From assembly GCA_963781035.1 (NCBI GenBank), contig CAWAEN010000003.1, forward strand, positions 124,001 to 188,000: a stretch of DNA of 64,000 nt. Reading direction: 5' to 3'. Position numbers and translations under genes: made by a program. This DNA is from SZUA-35 sp963781035 (GTDB lineage Bacteria > Actinomycetota > Acidimicrobiia > Acidimicrobiales > SZUA-35). Shown piece by piece: positions 1 to 11,290 of the stretch (position 1 is its first letter; each line of letters starts with the position of its first letter). Under the pieces are notes generated by a model. The model saw only the letters and a list, made by a program, of their open reading frames with translations, searched no databases and was not told where the DNA came from.

Positions 1-323
1 TGTTCGGTGGCTTCGAGGCGGCGGGCGAGCAGACGAACCGAGCGAGGAGCCCAGTCTGCGGCCCGCACCGAGTCGAGGATGGCGCCACGAATGCGCTGTG
101 CAGCGAACCGATCGAAGGGCACGCCACGAGCCTCGTCGTAGCGTCGAGAGGCCTCGACGAGGCCGAGGGCGCCGGCCCGAGCCAGTTCCTCTCGGTCGAC
201 GTGGCGGGGGAAGTGCACCGCAACCTGGAAGACAACGTGCTTCACGAGCGGCAGATGCGCCTCGATCCGCTCGTTCACTTCAACGGTGTTCTTCTCCAAG
301 ATTCGTTCACCCATAGTGCTCAT
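1..323 (-). CDS. FliA/WhiG-type RNA polymerase sigma factor, N-terminal part (truncated by window edge)
   Basis: Reading leftwards from ATG 321-323 gives an uninterrupted frame to the window edge (about 107 residues). It contains sigma-70 region 2 in the FliA/WhiG form: an LVKHVV helix, HVDREELARAGALGLVEA, then RYDEARGVPFDRFAAQRIRGA and the DWAPRSVR stretch that closes region 2 in this family. A GGAGGA Shine-Dalgarno lies 12 nt upstream of the start, with a closer AGAGAGG. A second in-frame ATG at 312-314 is possible. Regions 3 and 4 lie outside the window, so whether it is a motility-type or a WhiG-type developmental sigma factor cannot be decided here. Confidence 0.85.
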   Translation of the reverse strand, partial: MSTMGERILEKNTVEVNERIEAHLPLVKHVVFQVAVHFPRHVDREELARAGALGLVEASRRYDEARGVPFDRFAAQRIRGAILDSVRAADWAPRSVRLLARRLEATE

Positions 324-595
324 CGCCTCTCTGGTTCCTCCAACGGCGGATGGCATGCCATCCGTGCTTGCAGGAGGGTTTACGACAGAAATCGACCAGA
401 ACTTGAGCGAAAATCTCGAGTTTCTTGCCCTACGTACACTTACGACCACTCTGCGTGAAAGCTTGAGGTAAAAGTTCGACGAGCGGTGGGCGTTTGGGTC
501 TCACGGACCAGTCGAATGAGTCGAACGATCCATGCGAATGCAGCGAGAAGCCGTCAAAATGATGGGCTTGCCTGAGCTGATCGGGCCATGACAGC
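324..595. other. Intergenic region, AT-rich centre with a spaced imperfect repeat
   Basis: No convincing gene on either strand. It lies downstream of the oxidoreductase stop and upstream of the sigma-factor start. The centre (about 395-480) is much more AT-rich than its surroundings and contains two similar 17-mers at 402-418 and 462-478, both beginning CTTGAG and containing AAAA, exactly 60 bp apart. A palindrome GGATGGCATGCCATCC lies near 349-364, just upstream of the sigma gene's ribosome binding site. This is a plausible control region for the sigma factor, but no known operator is recognised. Confidence 0.4.
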
Positions 596-1596
596 TCACG
601 CTCGCCGCTGCTGGGTCCCGTCGAACGTCATCACGCGCAGCCCGGAAGCGATCAGCGCCCGCAGGAGCGGCACGGGGTCCTCCAGTTCGGACAGACCGAA
701 GGCTCCGATCCGAAACGTTCCCGACGCAATCGCCCTCGCCGTACCGGCACAGACGATGCCGGCCCCTCGAGAAGGATCGGCAGCCGACCGCATACACCAA
801 CGTCTCGAACCGCCCGGCCACGAGTCCTCGGACCTCCACTCGGACAGCGCCTGGGCCGCCGTCTTCGTGCGGAGGGCGCAACATCGGCAGGCGCGAAGTG
901 AGCCGATCCCGGCGTGTGGCCGTGACCCGGGCCACGATCCGATTGGCGGCTGGGAACTGCCGCTGCAGCAGCAGCGGCGACGGCAGTGCCGCCTTGTAGG
1001 AGTCGCACGCCCCCATCGGGGGCGGAAACCAGACCAGATCCCGTCCGCTTCCACCGCGGCGCTCGCAACCACCGACCATCAAACCAGTCCCACGCCGTCT
1101 CCTTCATGGCCCGGTGATGTTGGCGGGCACACGCAGGACCGCCAGTCCCCGCCTTGGCCACGGCGATTTCGGCAACCTCATCGAAGTGGTCGCCGGCGTG
1201 GCGGGCCAAGAGGCAGGTCAGACCGGGCGCGAACCCGGCGCCGACCACCAGAGAGACCCCGGCGTCTTCGGCAGCTCGGTCGAGGGAGATCAGATCGCGG
1301 ATGTCCCCGATGCCGTCACTCATCGACACGACGCTCGAACCTCGGGCGATGGCCGCCGACGCCAACGGTGCGTGGGTCCCGACCGGTGTCGCCAGGACCA
1401 CCACATCGGCGTCGAGCACTGGTCGGTCGGACACAACGACCCGCCGGCCCAGCTCTTCGCCCACGGCAGCTCGAGCCGCCGGGCGTTCATCGGAAACCCA
1501 CACCTCGATCCTCGGGCCGTCCTGAGCCAGTAGGGCCCGAACGCACTGCAATCCCGAGGCGCCGGCGCCCACGATGCTGAACGTCCGGCTGGTCAC
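596..1596 (-). CDS. NAD(P)-binding oxidoreductase, saccharopine dehydrogenase-like, frameshifted
   Basis: The N-terminus is a Rossmann fold: FSIVGAGASGLQCVRALL near residues 5-22, then a strand ending VSDERP and a VVVLATPVGTHAPLA segment. The order resembles saccharopine dehydrogenase-like enzymes. The reading frame changes twice, near 1040-1070 and near 765-790; joining the frames gives a continuous protein ending in RVMTFDGTQQRRA. GTG at 1594-1596 is chosen because it overlaps the stop of the upstream 46-aa gene by four bases (GTGA). An open frame extends further upstream but would run into the tRNA. Substrate unknown. Confidence 0.6.
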
Positions 1597-1733
1597 CGGA
1601 GGTCCGTGCTGCTCACCTCGCGCCAGCCTTCGGTCTTCGGGGCCACACCGCCGGTACCCCGGATCCGGAAGAGGGCGGCGACAAGACCGGTCATCGACAA
1701 TGCAGCGACGACGCGGCGAACGAGCGTGAACAT
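1593..1733 (-). CDS. 46-aa hypothetical protein, translationally coupled to the oxidoreductase
   Basis: ATG 1731-1733 opens a 46-codon frame with a basic start (MFTLVRRVV), a hydrophobic stretch ALSMTGLVAALF that could be a short membrane anchor or signal, and a polar tail ending EVSSTDLR. Its TGA overlaps the GTG of the oxidoreductase (GTGA), a typical coupled arrangement. A TACCCT hexamer ends 6 nt before the ATG and no Shine-Dalgarno is present, matching other leaderless starts in this window. No family recognised. Confidence 0.5.
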   Translation of the reverse strand: MFTLVRRVVAALSMTGLVAALFRIRGTGGVAPKTEGWREVSSTDLR

Positions 1734-1739
1734 GCGCGA

Positions 1740-1745
1740 AGGGTA
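1740..1745 (-). promoter_or_regulatory. Putative -10 element (TACCCT) for a leaderless start at 1733
   Basis: TANNNT hexamer on the minus strand with a 6-nt gap to ATG 1733. It lies just downstream of the tRNA-Ile gene read on the same strand. No convincing -35 was identified. Confidence 0.4.
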
Positions 1746-1810
1746 ACAAATACAACGGGTGACAAAAGCCGGACAGACGAGCCCCGAAGGACTCGCCTGT
1801 CTGTTGCACG

Positions 1811-1884
<74 letters not shown>

Positions 1885-1920
1885 GGGCCCGGTAAAACTA
1901 GCGGCTGGGCGCAAGGCCCA

Positions 1921-3210
1921 CTACTCGATCGAGACCTTCGAGCGCTTCTTGTCGATCGGCACCCGAACCGTCTCCTCCTCGATGACGGTGACGCGGATGC
2001 CGCCGACCAGGTCGGAGATCAGATTGAAGACCACCGTGAGCAGCACGACCATCACCGATGAGGCGAGTGTGAGCATGCCCGCAATGACGACAGCGGCTCG
2101 GAACATGACGTCGGCATTGATCTCGAAGGTCTCGTAGTCGCCCAACTCCTGGATGAAGGACTCGATGTTCTCGACCATGCCCGAGGCGATGGCGGCATTC
2201 CACACCAGCACACTCGAGAGCAGGAGCGCAGCGAACACGACCATGTGGAACAGAACCGAGAACGTCAGGACCGACCACGGATCGATGTGTCGAATCACTC
2301 GACGGCTCTTCCGGGCCCGAATCCGTCGCTGCCGTCTCGGTGCGCTGGATTCGGCGTTGGCCGCAGCCGTTCCGGCCGCACCGACGGCGATCGATTCCTC
2401 GACCATCGTGTGGTCGCCAACCGAAGGGTCCAGCAGGGAAACGCTCTCGGTGACGGGGTGGATGGTGACATCCGCCGTCCCGTGCTCGGCGAACACCGAG
2501 TCAGGATCGGCCAAATCCATCGCCTCATCGAACACCTCGGCATCATCGAGGTCTGCTGCCTCGAGGTCGATCAGGTCGATGGGTTCAGAGTCCTCGGCGT
2601 CAGTGTCAATCTCGGTCTCTGTGTCGGTCTCTGTGTCGGTCTCTGTCTCGGTCTCTGTGTCGGCCTCGTCGGTGACACCGTCGAGATCCATGATCTCGTT
2701 GAGATCGAAGGTTTCGTCTTCCTCCGCGTCGAGATCGAAGAACGACCCGCCGGCCGAAGCGAACGCGTCTGAGTCGGTATCGCCGACGTCAGCATCCGGT
2801 GCGTCCAGGGCGACCTCGTCAACCGCAACCACATCGGGCTCGACCTCGGCCACATCGGGCTCGGGCACATCGAAATCCTCGACCTCGACGACATCGAGAT
2901 CCTCGGGCTCGGCCACATCGAGATCCTCGACCTCGACGACATCGAGATCCTCGGGCTCGACCTCGGCCACATCGAGATCCTCGACCTCGACGACCTCATC
3001 AGCCGCGACCTCATCGCTCACCTCATCGACGCCGATGGGGTCGGTGTCGTCGCGCAGGTCGAGGTCGGTGTCATCGGACGCTTCGTCGCCGTCATCGGCG
3101 ACGTGACCGTTGGTGGTTTCGATTGTGGTCACGGGTTCGAACCCAAGCGCAGCGACGAGATCGTCGTCAATGAGGGTCGCATCCTGTGACGATGATTCGT
3201 CGACGGTCAT
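1921..3210 (-). CDS. DUF3566 membrane protein with a long acidic N-terminal region
   Basis: An intact 429-residue protein. The last ~140 residues are the DUF3566 domain: a basic patch (RRQRRIRARKSRR), TM1 from DPWSVLTFSV to about VLVWNAA, an intervening segment, TM2 around FRAAVVIAGMLTLASS through VVFNLI, and a basic tail. The preceding ~290 residues are almost all acidic low complexity, with repeats of the EDLDV(A/V)E type and an alternating T-E/T-D run, probably disordered and cytosolic. The M. tuberculosis homologue Rv0007 also directly follows gyrA; its function is unknown. ATG 3210 is preceded by TACACT at 6 nt and no Shine-Dalgarno. Confidence 0.85.
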   Translation of the reverse strand: MTVDESSSQDATLIDDDLVAALGFEPVTTIETTNGHVADDGDEASDDTDLDLRDDTDPIGVDEVSDEVAADEVVEVEDLDVAEVEPEDLDVVEVEDLDVAEPEDLDVVEVEDFDVPEPDVAEVEPDVVAVDEVALDAPDADVGDTDSDAFASAGGSFFDLDAEEDETFDLNEIMDLDGVTDEADTETETETDTETDTETEIDTDAEDSEPIDLIDLEAADLDDAEVFDEAMDLADPDSVFAEHGTADVTIHPVTESVSLLDPSVGDHTMVEESIAVGAAGTAAANAESSAPRRQRRIRARKSRRVIRHIDPWSVLTFSVLFHMVVFAALLLSSVLVWNAAIASGMVENIESFIQELGDYETFEINADVMFRAAVVIAGMLTLASSVMVVLLTVVFNLISDLVGGIRVTVIEEETVRVPIDKKRSKVSIE

Positions 3211-3216
3211 GTGAGC

Positions 3217-3222
3217 AGTGTA
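3217..3222 (-). promoter_or_regulatory. Putative -10 element (TACACT) for a leaderless DUF3566 gene
   Basis: TANNNT hexamer with 6 nt to ATG 3210. It implies that this gene can be transcribed independently of gyrA. Confidence 0.45.
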
Positions 3223-3267
3223 AGCGATGACGGGAGCTTCCTCTGCTCAGCCGTCGACTTCGCCCAC

Positions 3268-3621
3268 TCAGGGAGGCCTCGAACCGGCCAATATGCGTTC
3301 GGCTCGAGCTTCGGCTCGGCGGCCGTCGACCTCGACCACCACCCGCACCTCGTTGTCGCCGGCATCGAACTCGATCAGCACTCCCCCGTTTGCGGTCGCC
3401 AAGCGTTCCGCCCCGGCCCGGCCCTCGGCGACGGCGGCGAGCGCCGCCGCATCCGCCGCAGACTGAGCCTGTGCTCGATCGACGGCTCGCACACTCACGC
3501 CGATCACGATCCCCGTCATGACGAGCAAACAGGCAAGGACCAACGCCACCAACGGCAGCGCCGCTCCCCGCTGACCCTGCTCCCGATCCACACCGACATC
3601 GTCGTCTTGCCGACCAACCAT
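3268..3621 (-). CDS. TadE/TadG-like small membrane protein (orphan)
   Basis: 117 residues. After a short polar N-terminus come GQRGAALPLVALV and one hydrophobic helix (about residues 20-45), followed by RAQAQSAADAAALAAVA, the signature of TadE/TadG-like and secretion-neighbourhood TadE-like proteins of actinobacteria. The rest is a short extracytoplasmic domain ending near RILAGSRPP. ATG 3621 has GGAGGAAG about 7 nt upstream. The gyrA frame upstream reads into this gene without a stop, which I attribute to an indel. No other tad/pilus gene is nearby, so its partner system is not visible. Confidence 0.65.
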   Translation of the reverse strand: MVGRQDDDVGVDREQGQRGAALPLVALVLACLLVMTGIVIGVSVRAVDRAQAQSAADAAALAAVAEGRAGAERLATANGGVLIEFDAGDNEVRVVVEVDGRRAEARAERILAGSRPP

Positions 3622-3695
3622 CGCGCTTCCTCCACTGTCTCGAGCGGTTGGGGGAAGCTGTGTGGGAAGAGTCGACGGTGGTGTGAACCGGTCGA

Positions 3696-6271
<2,576 letters not shown>

Positions 6272-6280
6272 GCATGCTCC

Positions 6281-8301
6281 CTAGATGTCCAGGAAACGAA
6301 CGTCGTCGGCGTTCGTCTGGATGAAGTTCTTGCGGCTCTCGACGTCGTCGCCCATCAACACGGCGAAGACCTCGTCGGCGATTGCGGCTTGCTCGACCGT
6401 GACCTGCAACAGGGTTCGGGTCTCGGGATCCATCGTGGTTTCCCACAGCTCGTTGGCGTCCATCTCGCCCAGACCCTTCAGACGAGCGAACTCGGCGTTG
6501 GGGTGATCGACCAGATAGGCGTCGCGAGCCGCCATGTCCTTGAGATAGATCTTCGACTTGCCGACCTCGGTCGAGAACAGCGGCGGCTGCGCGATGTAGA
6601 CGTAGCCGGCCTCGACCATCGGACGCATCTGGCGGAAGAAGAAGGTGAGCAGCAGGGTACGGATGTGGCTGCCGTCGACATCGGCGTCGGCCAGCAGGAT
6701 CACCTTGTGGTATCGGGCCTTCGACACGTCGAAACCCTCGCCGCGTCTCCTCGTCCGGTTCACCGAGCCCGGCGCCGATGGCCTGGATCAGCGAGACGAC
6801 CTCGGTGTTCTTGAGCATGCGGTCGGGCCGGGCCCGTTCGACGTTGAGGATCTTGCCGCGGATCGGCAGGATCGCCATCGTGTTCGAATCCCGGGCTTCC
6901 TTGGCCGAACCACCGGCCGAGTTGCCCTCGACGATGTAGAGCTCTGACAGAGCACGGATCCTTGCTGCGACAGTCGGCCAGTTTGCCGGGGAGCCCGGCA
7001 CCGTCGAGCGCCGACTTGCGGCGGATGGTCTGGCGAGCCGTGGTGGCGGCGATGCGGGCCTTGGCCGCCATGATCGCCTTGTTCACCATCACCTTTGCTT
7101 CTCGCGGATGCTCTTCGAACCATTCTCGAAGATGCTCGTTGGTGGCCTTCTCGACCAGCGAACGAACCGAGACGTTGCCGAGCTTCGACTTGGTCTGACC
7201 CTCGAACTGCGGGTCCTGGATCCGAACCGAGATGATCGCCGTGAGGCCCTCGCGGATGTCTTCGCCCTGGAGGTTCTCCTCTTTCTCCCGCAGAAACTCA
7301 CGATCGCGGGCGTAGCGTGTTGACGGTGCGGGTCAGCGCGCTGCGGAACCCCTGCTCGTGCATGCCGCCCTCGAGCGTGCTGATGCCGTTGGCGAAGCTG
7401 TGGATGCCGTCGGTCTGATAGCCCGTGTTCCACGAGAAGGCGATCTCGACCTCTTCGGTCTCGTCCTTCTCCTCGAACCAACCGACTTCGTCGAACAGCG
7501 CTTCCTTGCGAGCGATTCAGATGGCGAACGAAATCGCGGATACCACCGTCGTAGCGGTGGGTGACCGGCTCGAAGTCGGCGTCGAGTTCGTCGAAGACCT
7601 TGATCTCGAGGCCGGCGTTGAGGAACGCCATCATCTGGAAGCGCTCGAGCAGCGTCTGGGTGCGGAATTCGATGCCTTCCTTGAAGATCATCGGGATCCG
7701 GCCAGAAACGAACCGTGGTGCCGGTACGAGGCGCTGCCGTCCTCGCCCAGCGGGCGCGTCGCCGATGATCTCGAGTTTCTTGTCCGGCGCGCCACCGTCC
7801 TTGAACGACATCGCGTAGCGATTGCCGTTGCGGTCGATCTCGACCTCGACCCGTTTCGACAGGGCGTTGACGACCGAGATACCGACGCCGTGAAGGCCGC
7901 CGGACACCTTGTAGCCACCGTCGCCGAACTTGCCGCCGGCGTGGAGCACGGTGAGCACCACTTCGGCCGCGGTCATGTCCTCGTACTTCGAGTGCTTGTC
8001 GACCGGGATGCCACGGCCGTCGTCGCGGACCTGCGACCGCACCGTCGTCACGGACCGTGACCTCGATCAGCGAGCAGTGCCCTGCCATGGCCTCGTCGAC
8101 GGAGTTGTCGACGACCTCCCAGACCAGGTGATGCAGACCGGTCGGACCGGTCGACCCGATGTACATACCAGGCCGCTTGCGTACCGCCTCGAGGCCCTCG
8201 AGAACTTGAATCTGATCCGCTCCGTAGCTGCCGTCCACCGCGGCCGAAGCCGAGGTGGACGACGATGCGTCTGAGGTGCTTGAAGAGCTGTCGGTGTCCA
8301 T
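6281..8301 (-). CDS. gyrB: DNA gyrase subunit B, multiply frameshifted
   Basis: ATPase subunit of gyrase. In order: the GHKL ATP-binding domain (EAVRKRPGMYIGST, WEVVDNSVDEAMAGH, DDGRGIPVD, GGLHGVGISVVNALS), the transducer, and the TOPRIM domain (ELYIVEGNSAGGSAK, LLADADVDGSHIRTLLL, RFKGLGEM-like RLKGLGEMDANELW) ending DDVRFLDI. These pieces occur in different frames, with shifts near 8047, 7740, 7520, 7312, 7100, 6960 and 6745. ATG 8301 is preferred; GTG 8313 is in frame. A Ser/Thr/Asp-rich leader precedes the ATPase domain. Gene order dciA-gyrB-gyrA is the usual actinobacterial one. Confidence 0.92.
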
Positions 8302-8327
8302 ACGTCCCGTCACAATCGTGCTGGTCG

Positions 8328-8333
8328 ATTCTA
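8328..8333 (-). promoter_or_regulatory. Putative gyrB -10 element (TAGAAT)
   Basis: TAGAAT on the minus strand in the 61-bp gap between dciA and gyrB. It predicts a start point around 8320 and a short leader of about 20 nt before ATG 8301. No clear -35 is visible. Confidence 0.45.
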
Positions 8334-8362
8334 GCAGCGGAGTGGGTGCTGACGGGTGACGC

Positions 8363-8689
8363 CTAGCGGCCGATTCGTGCCTTGATTCTGCGGATTTCCG
8401 TCTCGGGGAACAGGGCCTTGAAGCGCGCCGTGATCTGCGCTTCCATCCACCCGACCTGCGACGCCCATGTCGCGTCGTCGCAACCGATCACGAGGACACC
8501 GTCGACCAGCTCGATCGGCCGCGTCGGCTCGGCCAACGCCGGGCCGACGATCTCGGTCCATCGCTCCTGGAGCGACGACAGCGTGCGGATCGGCGGAGCG
8601 CCGAGGTAGTCGAGATAGCTGTCGAGCGTCTCTCCGATCGCGAGCGGCTGCGGTGATGACCAACGTTGCTCACGATTGGTCCTGCGCAC
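8363..8689 (-). CDS. dciA: DciA family protein (DUF721), probable replicative helicase loader/regulator
   Basis: 108 residues, between recF and gyrB, where actinobacteria keep the DUF721 gene (Rv0004). The conserved core is recognisable: SLQERWTEIVGPALAEPTRPIELVDGVL, then a TWASQVGWME segment. DciA proteins bind DnaB and help load or activate it in bacteria lacking DnaC/DnaI. GTG 8689 has an excellent GGAGGTGA site that overlaps the recF stop codon, so translation is probably coupled. The frame is intact. Confidence 0.85.
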   Translation of the reverse strand: MRRTNREQRWSSPQPLAIGETLDSYLDYLGAPPIRTLSSLQERWTEIVGPALAEPTRPIELVDGVLVIGCDDATWASQVGWMEAQITARFKALFPETEIRRIKARIGR

Positions 8690-8692
8690 AGC

Positions 8693-9779
8693 TCACCTCC
8701 TGTCGGATGCGACAAACCCCGAGCCACTTGGTCGCAGGGTCTGATCAGGAACCGTACCCGGAGGGAGATCAGACGCGCTGGTGATGATGGTCTGGCCGGG
8801 CGGCAGGGTCGACAACAGCACTCGACCCCGGTCGGGATCCAGTTCACTGAGGACATCGTCGAGCAGTAGCAGCGGCGGTTCGCCCAGCTGATCTGTCACC
8901 AGGCGATGGCCCGCCATTCGCAAGGCCAAGGCCATCGTGCGCTGCTCCCCCTGCGACGCTTGCACCCGACTGTCGAACCCGTTGACCACGAGCGACACGT
9001 CATCGCGATGAGGCCCGACCGACGTGATCCCGCGTCGCACGTCATGGTCCCGAGCCTCGGCCACGCCTTCGGCCAACGACGTCGTCGTCCACGAACGCTC
9101 GTAGAACGCCGTCACGGCGCTTGGCTCCCCCGCCAATTCGTCGTAGGCGGAGGCCACCCCGGGCATCAACAGCGCCAGGGTGTTCTCACGACGAACCGTC
9201 AGATGTTCGCCGGCAGCAGCGAGCTTCATGTCCCACACGTCGAGCGTTCCGGCCGCCGCTTCGTCCAGACGACCGTTCGTCTGGCGAAGCAGTGCATTCC
9301 GTTGCTTCACGATCTTGTCGACGTCGCGCAGACACCCGGTCAGCCGACGGGTCGAGCGACACGATGAGGTCATCGAGGAAATCCCGTCGCAGGGCGGGGC
9401 CCTCCTTCACCAACGCCAGATCGTCCGGCGCGAACACCGTGACTCGGAGCGCGCCGAGCAGATCACGTCCCCGCTGCAGGCGTTGCTGGTTGACCTGTGC
9501 GCGGGTGCGGCCCTTCCCCAGCTCCAGATCGATCGAGACATCGCGTCCGTCGCGTTCACCGACGGCGCGAACGATCGCCGTTGCTGCTCCCCTGCGAACC
9601 AGGCTCTCGGTCGGCGCGCCCCGGAACGACTTCAGTGTGGCCAGCAGGGCCAGCGCCTCGACCACATTCGTCTTTCCGATCCCGTTCGGACCGATGATGG
9701 CCGTGAGACCGTCGACGAGCGACAGTTCCAGGCGTTCGTAGCTACGAAAGTCGACGAGTTCGAGTCTGCGGATGAGCAC
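8693..9779 (-). CDS. recF: DNA replication/repair protein RecF, one frameshift
   Basis: SMC-like ATPase that helps load RecA at gaps. The N-terminus gives LELVDFRSY and the Walker A IIGPNGIGKTNVVEA near residue 30; the C-terminal half has the signature QGEQRTMALALRMA and Walker B LLLLDDVLSELDPDR. The two halves are in different frames, with one shift near 9350. GTG 9779 starts the gene 24 nt after dnaN. The stop lies inside the dciA ribosome binding site. Confidence 0.92.
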
Positions 9780-9803
9780 GAGGTGGGTGCAACCCTCCCG
9801 CCA

Positions 9804-10895
9804 TCAGGAGACGCGGACGGGCATGAGCAGATACAGGAAGTCCTCGTTGCCCTCGATGCGCACCAACGCCGGCTTCAGCTCGTCGATCGTGGACAGCGTG
9901 ATGCGATCGGACACCGCGACCTCCACGCCCTCGATCAAGTACTGGGCGTTGAACGCCACCGTGAGCGGCGAACCGACATAGTCGCCTTCGATCTGCTCAC
10001 GCGCGGTACCGACATCTTGGGTGACGGCCACGAGCTCGACACCGGCGTCTGACAACTCGAGACGAACCGGCGTGGCTTCCCGGGCGAGCAGCTTCACCCT
10101 TCGCAGGGCATCGAGGAGGCTGTCGCGATCGAGCGTCAAGACGTTCGGGTGTGCATCGGGGATCAGTCCGCCGTAGTTCGGGAACGCACCTTCGATGAGC
10201 CGAGTGATCAGCGTGACCGGTCCGACCTCGAAGGAGGCTTCGCGCTCACCGAGACGCAGCTGCACCTCATCGCCGTGGCCGAGCACGCGGTTCAACTCGT
10301 TGAGCGCCTTCGACGGGATCAACACATTCTGACCCTCGGCCAGAACCGAGACACCGGCGACATCGCGAAGGGCGAGACGATACGAGTCGGTGGCCACCAG
10401 CCGAAGTCCGCCCTCGTGGGCGGCCAGCAGGACACCGGTGAGGATCGGACGTGAATCGTCAGAGCTCGCGGCCCGAACGACCTGGTGGAGTGCTTCGGCC
10501 AGCACGCTCGCGTTCAGCGAGACCGGATCGGTGCTGAGCATCGAGATCTGCGGGAAGTCGTCGCCGGCGATGAGACGGATGCTGAAATCCGAACGACCGG
10601 CGGCAATGCGCAACTCGTCCGCCTCGGCGCTGACGCTGACTGCGCCGGGCTCGAGGGCTCGAACGATGTCGGAGGCAAGCCGAGCCGGGATGACGGCCAC
10701 CCCGTCGCTCTCACCGGACACCGTCACTGACACCGTGATGGTCAGATCGAGGTCGCTTCCCGTCAGGCGCAGTTGGTCGCCCTCGAGGTCGGCGCGGACG
10801 CCGGACAGTCCCGGAAGTCCCCCGCGGCCGCTGACCGCTCGTCCGGCAATGCCGAGGGCATCGACCAATACATCTCGCTCACAACGGAACTTCAC
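9804..10895 (-). CDS. dnaN: DNA polymerase III beta subunit (sliding clamp)
   Basis: An intact 363-residue frame of normal length. Recognisable are the MKFRCERDVLVDALGIAGRAVS start, the SDDSRPILTGV region between domains, LVATDSYRLAL, and the C-terminal NEDFLYLLMPVRV ending that forms part of the peptide-binding pocket. The ring clamp tethers DNA polymerase III. It begins with GTG 10895 behind an AGGGAG site and is separated from dnaA by the origin region. Confidence 0.97.
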   Translation of the reverse strand: MKFRCERDVLVDALGIAGRAVSGRGGLPGLSGVRADLEGDQLRLTGSDLDLTITVSVTVSGESDGVAVIPARLASDIVRALEPGAVSVSAEADELRIAAGRSDFSIRLIAGDDFPQISMLSTDPVSLNASVLAEALHQVVRAASSDDSRPILTGVLLAAHEGGLRLVATDSYRLALRDVAGVSVLAEGQNVLIPSKALNELNRVLGHGDEVQLRLGEREASFEVGPVTLITRLIEGAFPNYGGLIPDAHPNVLTLDRDSLLDALRRVKLLAREATPVRLELSDAGVELVAVTQDVGTAREQIEGDYVGSPLTVAFNAQYLIEGVEVAVSDRITLSTIDELKPALVRIEGNEDFLYLLMPVRVS

Positions 10896-11290
10896 CGTTG
10901 GTTCTCCCTGTTCGTCTGGCTCATCTGCTGGATGGGTGGGGCCGGAGGTTCCGGCCGAGGTTTGAGGTTGTGGTTAATACTGGCTTCTTTGGATTGAAAC
11001 GGTAGTGGTAGTAGTAGGGCCTGTGGATTGTGGACAGTGTCCCGTTCTGCCTGGTCGGAGCGCAGATCGTTGTCCACGGGATGTCGGGCACTGTCCACAG
11101 AGCGCGTGGTTCACTCGAGGAACGGTGGGGACAGCACGTGCACCGTCCACGCATCATCCCCCGTTGATCCACAGTGTTGTCCAGAGCAGTGTTGTCCAGA
11201 ACGGTGTTTACCAGAGCAGTGTTGTCCAGAACGGTGTCGGCTGCCGGGATGGCGGTCGGGAGCGACGGGAAACGAACGGCGACGCGCTGG
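10896..11290. other. oriC region between dnaA and dnaN
   Basis: A gene-free 395-bp interval with a cluster of DnaA boxes. Near matches to TTGTCCACA occur at 11070-11078 (TTGTCCACG), 11091-11099 (CTGTCCACA), 11165-11173 (TGATCCACA), 11177-11185, 11192-11200 and 11222-11230 (all TTGTCCAGA). Reverse-orientation boxes are at 11022-11030 and 11029-11037. A less GC-rich stretch at about 10960-11010, with TGTGGTTAAT and few GC runs, could be the unwinding element. Position and box density make this the best origin candidate; transcription diverges from it (minus-strand dnaA/gyr block, plus-strand rpmH block). Confidence 0.75.
11181..11237. repeat. 27-bp direct repeat with 30-bp period carrying DnaA boxes
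   Basis: The same 27 bases (starting CCAGAGCAGTGTTG and ending ACGGTGT) occur at 11181-11207 and 11211-11237. Each copy contains the DnaA-box variant TTGTCCAGA, and a third box lies directly before the first copy. The period is close to three helical turns, so the boxes face the same side of the helix. Confidence 0.8.

Noticed and set aside
2153..3106. Ser/Thr-rich frame opposite the DUF3566 gene
   Set aside because: It mirrors the GAC/GAG-rich repeats of the real gene on the other strand, giving low-complexity Ser/Thr by necessity.
11181..11237. CRISPR or transposon repeat
   Set aside because: Two copies only, no spacers of CRISPR length, and each copy holds a DnaA box in the origin region.
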